Positions 42,093 through 50,222 of a DNA stretch of 64,000 nt are shown one piece after another (position 1 is the stretch's first letter; each line of letters opens with the position of its first letter). The notes beneath the pieces are model-generated. The model was not told the DNA's origin. It did not search any database and worked only from the letters and a program-made list of their open reading frames with translations. The stretch covers positions 496,001 through 560,000 of the forward strand of contig JAXMNU010000002.1 of the NCBI GenBank assembly GCA_034670265.1. The letters run 5' to 3'. The position numbers and the translations under genes were made by a program. This DNA comes from Halomarinibacterium sp034670265. Lineage in GTDB: Bacteria; Bacteroidota; Bacteroidia; Flavobacteriales; Flavobacteriaceae.

Positions 42093-43460
42093 TTAAAACT
42101 CCCGCTTCATATCCCACGCCTCAAGGTAATCGGCAACGCGTTTTACAAACTGTCCACCAAGAGCGCCATTGACCACACGGTGGTCGTAGCTGTGCGATAG
42201 GAACATTTTATAACGTATGCCAATAAAATCACCCTCTGGGGTTTCAATCACGGCAGGTACTTTACGTATGGCCCCTAAGGCTAAAATCCCCACTTGTGGT
42301 TGGTTGATTATGGGCGTTCCCATAATGCTGCCAAAGGTTCCTACGTTGGTTACCGTGTAGGTTCCCCCTTGTATTTCATCGGGTTTTAATTGGTTGTTTC
42401 GCGCACGGCTAGCAAGATCGTTTACCGCTTTGCTCATCCCCACCAAATTAAGCTGGTCTGCTTTTTTAATGACAGGAACAATTAAGTTACCATCACCTAA
42501 TGCGGCAGCCATCCCAAGGTTGATGTCTTTTCGTTTTATAATGCGATCACCATCTACAGAGATATTCATCATAGGGAAGTCTTTTAAGGCTTTTGCCACG
42601 GCTTCCATAAAGATGGGGGTAAACGTGAGTTTTTCGCCTTCGCGTTTTTCAAAGGCATCTTTTACCTTGTTACGCCAGTTCCAAATATTGGTGACATCAC
42701 ACTCCACAAAACTCTGTACGTGTGCCGAAGTAGACACACTTTCTACCATATGGTGAGCAATAAGTTTGCCCATACGCGTCATTTCTATGATTTCGTCGCC
42801 ACCGTTTACGGATACTGGGGCTTTGGGTTTTGTTCCTTGGTCACTGAGCGGAGTCGAAGTGACCTGAGATTTCTCGACTGGAGCCTGTCCTGAGCCTGTC
42901 GAAGGGCTCGAAATGACAGTACTTGGAGTAGCAGGTTGTTTACCTCTATTTTCAAGGTAGGCAAGCATATCGTTTTTAGTGACTCTGCCGTCTTTTCCTG
43001 TACCGGGAATAGCATCTAATTCTGTTTGCGAAATACCTTCTTCCGATGCCATATTGCGCACCAAAGGAGAGTAAAATCGGTCTCCACTACTTTCTATAGC
43101 TACTGGCTCAATAGCTTCTTTTGCCTTTACTACGGTTTCTTCTACTTTCGAAACGACTTCGGGAGCAACCTCGGCAGGTTTCTCTGCTTTTTCCTCCTTC
43201 TGTGCTGGAGCATCACCGCCTTGGGTTTCTATAATCGCAAGGGTTTGTCCTACTTGCACCACATCATCCACGTTAAAGAGTTGTTCTACCAAAACACCTT
43301 CCACTTCGCTAGGGACTTCACTATCTACCTTATCGGTAGCGATTTCAAGTACAGCTTCATCCATGTCAATGGTGTCTCCAACATTTTTAAGCCAGTTGGT
43401 AACGGTTGCTTCTGCAACGCTTTCTCCCATTTTAGGTAATTTCAGTTCAAATCTTGCCAT
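42093..43460 (-). CDS. Dihydrolipoamide acyltransferase (E2) of a 2-oxoacid dehydrogenase complex
   Basis: A 455-aa protein. Lipoyl domain 1-80 with Lys44 in EIATDKVDSEVP. Peripheral-subunit-binding domain about 132-174 (SPLVRNMASEEGISQTELDAI). Catalytic domain from about 225 ending HSYDHRVVNGALGG (catalytic His). The catalytic domain most resembles branched-chain or 2-oxoglutarate E2 enzymes; the exact complex cannot be fixed without E1. Residues about 180-210 of the second linker (SSPSTGSGQAPVEK, VTSTPLSDQ) are translated dispersed repeat DNA. E1 and E3 genes are not adjacent. Confidence 0.93.
   Translation of the reverse strand: MARFELKLPKMGESVAEATVTNWLKNVGDTIDMDEAVLEIATDKVDSEVPSEVEGVLVEQLFNVDDVVQVGQTLAIIETQGGDAPAQKEEKAEKPAEVAPEVVSKVEETVVKAKEAIEPVAIESSGDRFYSPLVRNMASEEGISQTELDAIPGTGKDGRVTKNDMLAYLENRGKQPATPSTVISSPSTGSGQAPVEKSQVTSTPLSDQGTKPKAPVSVNGGDEIIEMTRMGKLIAHHMVESVSTSAHVQSFVECDVTNIWNWRNKVKDAFEKREGEKLTFTPIFMEAVAKALKDFPMMNISVDGDRIIKRKDINLGMAAALGDGNLIVPVIKKADQLNLVGMSKAVNDLASRARNNQLKPDEIQGGTYTVTNVGTFGSIMGTPIINQPQVGILALGAIRKVPAVIETPEGDFIGIRYKMFLSHSYDHRVVNGALGGQFVKRVADYLEAWDMKREF
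42835..42925. repeat. Dispersed repeat pair inside the E2 gene
   Basis: Two modules: TCACTGAGCGGAGTCGAAGT and GTCCTGAGCCTGTCGAAGGG followed by GCTCGAAATGACAG. They keep the reading frame and fall exactly in the interdomain linker of the E2 protein. Confidence 0.75.
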
Positions 43461-43579
43461 AATTATTTAGTATGCTTTTTTACAAAAGGACGATGCAAAA
43501 TTAATTAAAATTGGATGTTTTTGTTTTATATTTTCTAAAAGGTTTGCCAAAAATTTGAAATTCGTTGAGAATTCTTCAA

Positions 43580-44710
43580 CTAAAGTAGCACGGTTCCCCC
43601 TTTTTGGTCGCTTTGGTCGCTTCCTATAATAAAGGAAGATTTTGGAGGTTTTATGCGGAAGGTATTGCCTCTGTTTTTCTGTTTTTCCATCAACTGAAAA
43701 ATATATTTATACGACAAATATTGCGAATCGAATACAATCATTTTATCCGAAACCAAATCTTCTTCCACCGCTCTTCTAGCAACTGATTTTACAGGAATTT
43801 CAAAGATTTCGGAAAGTTTTTTTAGAAGCGATAAATCTTCGGTGAGTACCCAAACTTCTTCCGTTATGTTTTCAGAATTTTGGTTTCGTGAGGGTTTTAC
43901 TTTTTTAAAGAATTTAGTGAGTTTCACCCCAAATGATACCAAGGCAGTTGTCGCTTTATTTTTACTGAAATGCTTTTTATAAAAAATATGCATCGCACCG
44001 TAAAATCGGTCGAGATAGGCTGCGTCTTTTTGGGTACTTTCTCCTTTGTAATGGAGTACTTGGTTGCTTCCGTCGTAATAATTGGTGTAGCCAGCTTTCA
44101 TCAATTTATAGCAAATATCGATGTCTTCTCCGTACATAAAATAGTCTTCATCAAAGCCATCAACTTCTTTATAGACTTCCCTTTTTAAAAACATACAAGC
44201 TCCTGCTAATATCTCGACCTGACCTGTTTCTTTTTCATTAAGATATTTTGCATAATACCCTTTTCTTCCGCCAGCAATGCCTAAGATTTTAAGTAGAGAG
44301 CGTGTGGGTGTGGGAAGATTTCGTTTGCTTTCAGGTAAAAAATTACCTGTACCGTCGAGGTAATAAATCCCCAGAGCTCCCATTTTTGGGTGGATTTCAG
44401 CAAAAGAAAGGCATTTGGCAAAAGTGTCTTCGGCCACAGCCGTATCGGGATTGAGAATACAAATATATTCGCCTTTGGCTATTGCCACGCCTTGATTATT
44501 TGCCTTACTGAAGCCTACATTTTCTTTATTCTCAATTATCTGTACCGAAGGAAAAAATTGTTTTACCATGGCGCAACTATCGTCTTGAGAGGCATTATCC
44601 ACTACAATAATTTCGGCATCCAAATCCCTCATAGCACGCTGCACCGAAAGGATACACTGTTCAAGGAAATACCTCACATTGTAGTTGAGAATGATGACGG
44701 ATAGTTTCAA
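43580..44710 (-). CDS. Glycosyltransferase family 2 (rhamnosyltransferase-like)
   Basis: A 376-aa protein with a TTG start at 44710, four bases after the recR stop. GT-A fold: KLSVIILNYNVRYFLEQCI, VVDNASQDDSC, NKENVGFSKANNQG, the DxD-type ILNPDTAV, and EDIDICYKLMKAGY. The last about 130 residues are variable and basic. Probably adds a sugar to a surface glycan. It is likely co-transcribed with recR. Confidence 0.88.
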   Translation of the reverse strand: MKLSVIILNYNVRYFLEQCILSVQRAMRDLDAEIIVVDNASQDDSCAMVKQFFPSVQIIENKENVGFSKANNQGVAIAKGEYICILNPDTAVAEDTFAKCLSFAEIHPKMGALGIYYLDGTGNFLPESKRNLPTPTRSLLKILGIAGGRKGYYAKYLNEKETGQVEILAGACMFLKREVYKEVDGFDEDYFMYGEDIDICYKLMKAGYTNYYDGSNQVLHYKGESTQKDAAYLDRFYGAMHIFYKKHFSKNKATTALVSFGVKLTKFFKKVKPSRNQNSENITEEVWVLTEDLSLLKKLSEIFEIPVKSVARRAVEEDLVSDKMIVFDSQYLSYKYIFQLMEKQKNRGNTFRIKPPKSSFIIGSDQSDQKGGTVLL

Positions 44711-44713
44711 AGT

Positions 44714-45334
44714 TTAGGAACTTTTTAAGGATGTTTCAAAAGGAATACGGTGTAAGATACTTCTTCCTAGGGTAATTTCATCTGCATACTCCAATTCATC
44801 TCCCACAGAGATTCCGCGGGCAATGGTGGTAGTGGTTACATTAGTACCTTCAATTTGTTTAAAAATATAGAAATTGGTTGTGTCGCCTTCCATAGTCGAG
44901 CTAAGGGCAAAAATGATTTCAGCAACTTTACCGCTCTTTACTTTTTCAACTAAGGTAGGGACGTTTAAATCCATAGGGCCTACCCCATCCATGGGTGAAA
45001 TTTTTCCGCCCAAAACGTGGTAATGTCCTCGATACTGACTCGTATTTTCTATCGCCATGACATCACGAATGTCCTCCACAACACACACTAAACTTTCATC
45101 GCGATTAGGATTTGCACAAATTTCGCAAAGCGTTGTATCTGATATATTATGGCAGTTTTTACAGAAATTTATTTCCTCTCGCATTTGCTGAAGGCTTTGC
45201 GATAGCTTGAGTGTTTGGATTTCGGGTTGTTTTAACAAATGCAACACCAAACGCAAGGCAGTTCGCTTACCAATACCTGGTAATTGAGAGACTTCGTTAA
45301 CGGCATTTTCCAATAATTTTGAAGAGAAATCCAT
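44714..45334 (-). CDS. recR: Recombination protein RecR
   Basis: A 206-aa protein. An N-terminal helix-hairpin-helix (VSQLPGIGKRTALRLVLHLL) is followed by a zinc finger CKNCHNISDTTLCEICANP (four Cys) and the Toprim domain VVEDIRDVMAIENTSQYRG with YHVLGGKISPMDGVGP. Acts with RecO/RecF in gap repair. Full length, typical of the family. Confidence 0.97.
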   Translation of the reverse strand: MDFSSKLLENAVNEVSQLPGIGKRTALRLVLHLLKQPEIQTLKLSQSLQQMREEINFCKNCHNISDTTLCEICANPNRDESLVCVVEDIRDVMAIENTSQYRGHYHVLGGKISPMDGVGPMDLNVPTLVEKVKSGKVAEIIFALSSTMEGDTTNFYIFKQIEGTNVTTTTIARGISVGDELEYADEITLGRSILHRIPFETSLKSS

Positions 45335-45360
45335 GCAGTATTTGTTGGCTGAAAGATATA

Positions 45361-45398
45361 AAAAAAGCCTTAGAAAACACTTTACTTTCTAAGGCTTT
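45361..45398 (-). terminator. Terminator of the T9SS BNR-protein gene
   Basis: 13-bp stem AAAGCCTTAGAAA / TTTCTAAGGCTTT, nine-base loop, followed on the reverse strand by T residues. It lies 20 bp after the stop at 45419 and separates it from recR. Confidence 0.85.
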
Positions 45399-45418
45399 AT
45401 ATTTTAAAGCGATACTAT

Positions 45419-47935
45419 TTAGTTTTTAATAAAACGTTTTGTAACAACTCCGTTACCACTGCTCATTCTTACAAAATAGACTCCGCTATTTAAATGAGCA
45501 ACATTTAATGAATGTTGACTATTAAGAAGCACATTAGGCTCAAAAACAACTAGCTTTCCTGTGGTATCGAACACTCTAATATCCATTTCTACTTCTCCTT
45601 GATATAAAATTTTAAGTGTTTCAGAAGTTGGGTTAGGATATAATGTCACTACATCTGATGTTAAAACATCATTTGTAGATAAAATAACACCATATTTAGG
45701 AGAAGCCCAAAGACCTCTTCCGTAAGTACCTGCATAAATTTTTCCTTCAGCTTGATTTATCTCCAATTCATTTACAATAACATTGGGGAGATTTGTATTA
45801 AAGGGTTGCCAATCTGCAAACGTATTATCAATATAATAAATACCATAGTCCATTCCTACATACAATCCGTCATCACCATTGTCATCCCAAACGACTGCTA
45901 AAGCATTAAAATTTGGTAAATTAAGGAGATAATCTTGCCAAGTTGCACCTCCATCATCCGAAACTTTTACTTTTGCTGTTCCAGTTAAAGCGACTGCAAT
46001 TTTATCTGGGTTTGATGGGTGTATAGCAATAGAATTAATGACACCCCCTGGAGTTGTCATTGATATCCAATTTGTTAAACCTCCATCTGTAGTTCTATAT
46101 AAAAAATTATTTCTAGAAGCATATAAAACTTGATTGTTAGAAGGAGCTATTTTAAGATTATCCAGGTTGCTAACAAAATCTTGAGAAATAGGAATCCAAG
46201 AACCAGCAGCTCCAGAGCCATTGTTTAAATGCTTATAAACAATATTATACGCGCAATAAATAACGTTTGGTATTGTTGGGTCTTGCTCAAATGGTGACAC
46301 CCAGTTTCCTGACCCTGAACCAGGTTCTGATAAATCATGAAGCACATTTCCACCATTCATAGTGCGATACATCCCACCATATTGAATCATCGCAAACATT
46401 ATATCATTACTATCCTTACTTACAAAACCTTCCATCCCATCGGCACCAACCCAATCTATCCACTGTCCAGTTCCCTCATCATAAAATGAACTACCATTAT
46501 CTTGAGAACCACCTGTTACACGAACTTGAGATGTTTGAGAGACACCTATTTTATAAAATTGACGAATACCAATACCTGTAGTTAAATCTTCGTAATAATT
46601 TGCATTTAAATTAGCTGTATCGGTCGCCTTAAAAAATCCTCCATCAGTCCCCACATAAAGAGTAGAACCAACAAATTCCATAATATCAACATCTGCATGA
46701 CAATACCCAATATTTGCGCCAGCTGCGGCATCTGGAATCCAATCTGCAGTACAGGTGAAATTAGCCCCTCCATCCATAGATCTCCAAGTTAATATTCCTG
46801 CTATATGCACTTCGTTTACATCATTTTGATTAACAGTGATATCCATATCTCTAGGAGCTTGACCACCGTTGTCAAAACCTGAAGTATCATACCCAAAATA
46901 GTTACGCCCAGCGTGATTTAATTCTGTAAAGGAAGCACCACTATTAGATGATTGATAAAACCCTCCAAATTGTCCTCCTGCAGCTTCAACTACATAAACA
47001 ACCGAAGCGTCATCTGCAGAAACACCAATCATTTTAGCACCAGAGCTAAAACCTCCAATAGTAGTAAAATTAACTCCACCATCTGTAGAAACATAGAATC
47101 CATTTCCTGAAGCATACACAGTGTTAGTATCTCCTGGCTTAAATTCTACATCATACCCTCTATTTTCGGTAGTAATAAGTTTTGTCCAATTAGCTCCTCC
47201 ATCTGTAGATCCATATATACCGCTATTTTGGGATGTAGCAAACATAATATTAGGGTTTGTTGGGTGAAGTAAGATTTTATTAACCAAAGACGAACCTGCT
47301 GTTCCTAATAAATTCCAAGTAGCACCAGCATCGGTTGATTTATAAATTAATCCACTGTAAGAACCAAAATAGTAAGTATCAGAGTCATTTGGATCAATAG
47401 CAACTGAATACACATATAAATTAGAAAAATAGTCTCCAAGTGGTGTCCAGGTAGCTCCTCCATCTGTAGTTCTCCATACCCCTCCAGTATTTGCTCCAAC
47501 AATAATATGATTATTGTCTGTTAGATCTACTGAAAAACCTGTAATCCTTCCAACACCAGGACTCCAGTGTGTGGTAGCATTCCAATAATCTGGACCTAAC
47601 TCTTGCCAATTATCAAATAAATTTTGTCTTTGGTCGGCCGTTTCGTTAAGGTAGGCATTATAACGTTCTAGTTCGGCTAGACGTTCTGTAAAAGGGGTTA
47701 AGTAACCATTATCATTTTGAAGACGGTTTGCCATATACTCCCATCTTTTAAACTGTTTGTATCCAGACCCACGCCCTTTGTCCTTATCTTCAAAATAGGC
47801 TTCGGCGTTAGCAACAATTTCTTCAACGCTGTACGTTCCAGCATCGATCATTTGTAAATATTCTTGTGATAAACCCTGATAACCTATTAAAAAGGTTGTA
47901 ACAACGGTAGCAATAAAAAATAATTTCTTTTTCAT
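45419..47935 (-). CDS. Secreted BNR/sortilin-like beta-propeller protein with T9SS sorting domain
   Basis: An 838-aa protein with a signal peptide (FFIATVVTTFLIGYQGLSQ). About ten Asp-box-type units such as VWRTTDGGATWTPLG, YKSTDAGATWNLLG, YGSTDGGANWTKL, YVSTDGGVNFTTIGG and VKVSDDGGATWQDYL form two propellers of the VPS10/BNR type. The C-terminal about 75 residues are a type A T9SS domain (TLYPNPTSETLKI ... LNSGVYFVRMSSGNGVVTKR). Surface-exposed or secreted; the substrate is unknown and it need not be a glycosidase. Confidence 0.93.
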   Translation of the reverse strand: MKKKLFFIATVVTTFLIGYQGLSQEYLQMIDAGTYSVEEIVANAEAYFEDKDKGRGSGYKQFKRWEYMANRLQNDNGYLTPFTERLAELERYNAYLNETADQRQNLFDNWQELGPDYWNATTHWSPGVGRITGFSVDLTDNNHIIVGANTGGVWRTTDGGATWTPLGDYFSNLYVYSVAIDPNDSDTYYFGSYSGLIYKSTDAGATWNLLGTAGSSLVNKILLHPTNPNIMFATSQNSGIYGSTDGGANWTKLITTENRGYDVEFKPGDTNTVYASGNGFYVSTDGGVNFTTIGGFSSGAKMIGVSADDASVVYVVEAAGGQFGGFYQSSNSGASFTELNHAGRNYFGYDTSGFDNGGQAPRDMDITVNQNDVNEVHIAGILTWRSMDGGANFTCTADWIPDAAAGANIGYCHADVDIMEFVGSTLYVGTDGGFFKATDTANLNANYYEDLTTGIGIRQFYKIGVSQTSQVRVTGGSQDNGSSFYDEGTGQWIDWVGADGMEGFVSKDSNDIMFAMIQYGGMYRTMNGGNVLHDLSEPGSGSGNWVSPFEQDPTIPNVIYCAYNIVYKHLNNGSGAAGSWIPISQDFVSNLDNLKIAPSNNQVLYASRNNFLYRTTDGGLTNWISMTTPGGVINSIAIHPSNPDKIAVALTGTAKVKVSDDGGATWQDYLLNLPNFNALAVVWDDNGDDGLYVGMDYGIYYIDNTFADWQPFNTNLPNVIVNELEINQAEGKIYAGTYGRGLWASPKYGVILSTNDVLTSDVVTLYPNPTSETLKILYQGEVEMDIRVFDTTGKLVVFEPNVLLNSQHSLNVAHLNSGVYFVRMSSGNGVVTKRFIKN

Positions 47936-47954
47936 AATTGATTAATTTAATATC

Positions 47955-47985
47955 CAAATTTACAATACAAACTATTGTTAGTCAA
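47955..47985 (-). promoter_or_regulatory. Promoter of the T9SS BNR-protein gene
   Basis: TTG (47983-47985), 20 bases, TAAATTTG (47955-47962) on the reverse strand, about 20 bases before the ATG at 47935. Confidence 0.6.
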
Positions 47986-48101
47986 GATAAATCTCTTTTT
48001 TAGGATATTATCTTTATCGTTTTTTTTGAATGAAGAGTAAATAACACATTTTTGAAACTATAAGTTTGTATTTTTACCCAAATTCACCTAGTTATTCTTT
48101 T

Positions 48102-49559
48102 ATGCAGCCCATCTATATTTTAATTCTTATTGCAGGTTATTTTGGAGTACTAATGCTAATTTCCTATTTCACAGGAAAGGAAGATAGCAACGAAGTTTTC
48201 TTTAAAGCAGGAAAACAGTCACCGTGGTATTTAGTGGCTTTTGGAATGATAGGAGCTTCCCTAAGTGGGGTAACATTTATCTCGGTACCTGGTTGGGTAG
48301 AAGAATCAGGATTTAGCTATTTTCAAGTAGTGTTGGGGTATTTTGTAGGGTATTTTGTGGTTGCATTTGTATTGCTTCCTATTTATTACAAACAAAATGT
48401 AACCTCAATTTATCAATATTTGGAAAGCAGATTTGGGGTTGTAAGTTATAAAACAGGTGCTTTTTTCTTCTTTGTTTCGAGAGTATTAGGAGCTTCGTTT
48501 CGATTGTTTTTAGTGGCGATTGTGCTTCAGCAATTTGTATTTGACGCGTATGGAGTGCCATTTGAAATTACCGTAGTCATTTCAATTTTATTGATTTGGA
48601 TTTACACCAAACGTGGCGGAATTAAAACCATTGTTTGGACCGATACCTTACAAACCCTTTTTATGCTGGTTGCAGTTTGCCTTTCCATATATTTTATAAC
48701 AGATGAGCTTAACTGGAGCTTTTCAGAATTTTTAAATTCTGAAGAACTTAAAAGCTACAACAAGATTTTTATTACTGAAGATTTTTTTGCTAAAAGTCAT
48801 TTCCTGAAATCCTTTTTTGGAGGGATGTTTATCACTATTTGTATGACAGGTTTGGATCAAGACATGATGCAAAAAAACTTAACATGTCGCAATCTAAAAG
48901 ATGCACAAAAGAATATGGTTTCTTTTAGCATTGTCTTGGTGGGTGTTACCTTCCTATTTCTTCTTTTAGGAGCATTACTATTTATTTATGCCGAAAAATT
49001 TAACATTGCTATCCCAATGCTCGATGGCACTCCAAAAACCGATTTATTATTTCCTGAAATAGCACTTAAAAGTGGCTTAAGTATCACACTTGGAGTTACA
49101 TTCCTTTTAGGTTTAATTGCTGCTGCTTATAGTAGCGCAGATAGCGCATTAACCTCTTTAACAACTAGCTTTTGCGTAGATTTTTTAAACATTGAAAAAC
49201 AACCCGAAGCAAAACAAAAAAGAATTCGAAAAATGACTCATATTGGTATGAGTTTCCTTTTGGTAATTGTTATTATTGCTTTTAAATATATCCTAACAAG
49301 CAATGTTATTGATAGCTTATTGGTCGTTGCAGGCTACACCTATGGCCCACTATTAGGACTCTTTGCCTTTGGAATTTTCACCAAATTTAAAGTGAAAGAT
49401 AACTATGTTTGGATTGTTACTTTGGCTTCGGTGGTGATTATTTCTGTAATTGGAAATATCCCTGCGGAAAGCTTAGGTGGGTATCAAGTGGGTTACGAAT
49501 TATTGCCCATAAACGGACTCATCACTTTTTTAGGGTTAATATTGATTCGTAGAAAGTAA
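48102..49559 (+). CDS. Sodium:solute symporter (SSS/SLC5 family)
   Basis: A 485-aa protein from ATG 48102; a TTG at 48066 would add 12 residues. At least twelve hydrophobic helices, with GASLSGVTFISVPGWV and CMTGLDQDMMQKNLTCRN as SSS hallmarks, and a Ser/Ala-rich helix AAAYSSADSALTSLTTSF involved in Na+ coordination in relatives. An inner-membrane transporter; the solute cannot be assigned. A TAAGTTTG box at 48061-48068 is a plausible promoter. The 3' end overlaps the convergent CoA-binding gene by 24 bp. Confidence 0.93.
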   Translation: MQPIYILILIAGYFGVLMLISYFTGKEDSNEVFFKAGKQSPWYLVAFGMIGASLSGVTFISVPGWVEESGFSYFQVVLGYFVGYFVVAFVLLPIYYKQNVTSIYQYLESRFGVVSYKTGAFFFFVSRVLGASFRLFLVAIVLQQFVFDAYGVPFEITVVISILLIWIYTKRGGIKTIVWTDTLQTLFMLVAVCLSIYFITDELNWSFSEFLNSEELKSYNKIFITEDFFAKSHFLKSFFGGMFITICMTGLDQDMMQKNLTCRNLKDAQKNMVSFSIVLVGVTFLFLLLGALLFIYAEKFNIAIPMLDGTPKTDLLFPEIALKSGLSITLGVTFLLGLIAAAYSSADSALTSLTTSFCVDFLNIEKQPEAKQKRIRKMTHIGMSFLLVIVIIAFKYILTSNVIDSLLVVAGYTYGPLLGLFAFGIFTKFKVKDNYVWIVTLASVVIISVIGNIPAESLGGYQVGYELLPINGLITFLGLILIRRK

Positions 49560-49895
49560 AACCAAGGTACAAGCGACCTCAACTTCAATGTTATTATCTT
49601 TCAGAATAGTATAAAACTCAGCATTTTCGGTGCCGGGATTAAAAATGACTCGTCTGGGTTTTAAAGAAACTATATAATTATAATATTCTGGCTGATGCTT
49701 TGCTCCAATGTATAAAGTAACAGTATCCACATTTTCAAAAGGCAATTTTTCTGTTTCAATTTCTACGCCTTCTACATTTCCATTTTTTAACCCTAATGCA
49801 ACAACAGGTTCTTGTGCATGCACTAATCTTTGAATAGCGAGATACGAATACCGATTAGGGTTTGTACTTGCCCCAATAACCAATGTTTTTTTCAT
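49536..49895 (-). CDS. CoA-binding domain protein
   Basis: A 119-aa protein with a Rossmann-like CoA-binding fold: KKTLVIGASTNPNRYSYLAIQRL, VTLYIGAKHQPEYYNYIVSL, PRRVIFNPGTENAEF. It is the short stand-alone form (YccU-like). Function unclear; possibly a redox or CoA-thiol sensor. 3' overlap of 24 bp with the symporter gene. Confidence 0.88.
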   Translation of the reverse strand: MKKTLVIGASTNPNRYSYLAIQRLVHAQEPVVALGLKNGNVEGVEIETEKLPFENVDTVTLYIGAKHQPEYYNYIVSLKPRRVIFNPGTENAEFYTILKDNNIEVEVACTLVLLSTNQY

Positions 49896-50021
49896 TTTAT
49901 TTTTTTTAAAAATCCGAAGTTACAATCCCTGATAAAAAGAAAGCCTAAAACTTAGTTAAAAAAACAAAGTACTGTAACATAAAACTATTTGCTTCGTCTA
50001 TATAAATGAAATATTTCAAGA

Positions 50022-50106
50022 CTTTACTGTGAAAATTTTACGTTGATGGTTAGTGTTAATAATAGCAGTAAAGACAAGGCCCGAGGTTCTAGACCTCGGG
50101 TTTTTT
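50022..50106 (+). ncRNA. Candidate structured RNA ending in a strong terminator
   Basis: Within the 327-bp gap upstream of the receptor gene. CTTTACTG (50022-50029) pairs perfectly with CAGTAAAG (50066-50073). It is followed by the terminator CCCGAGGT-TCTAG-ACCTCGGG plus six T (50080-50106). No upstream + strand gene ends nearby: the preceding gene is divergent. The terminator must therefore end a separate short transcript or attenuate the receptor mRNA. TATTTG at 49986-49991 is a possible promoter relic. The rest of the gap has no ORF. Confidence 0.5.
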
Positions 50107-50222
50107 GTTAATATTAGGTTAAAGAAAAATTTAATTGTAACAGAATTTCGTCATCATCGTCTTATGGGTGTTACTTTTTAGTAGCCATCAATCATTAATC
50201 AAAAACAATCAAACCACAACCA

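Noticed and set aside
42394..42756. Forward ORF of 120 aa inside the E2 gene
   Set aside because: Antisense shadow; the E2 frame has catalytic motifs throughout.
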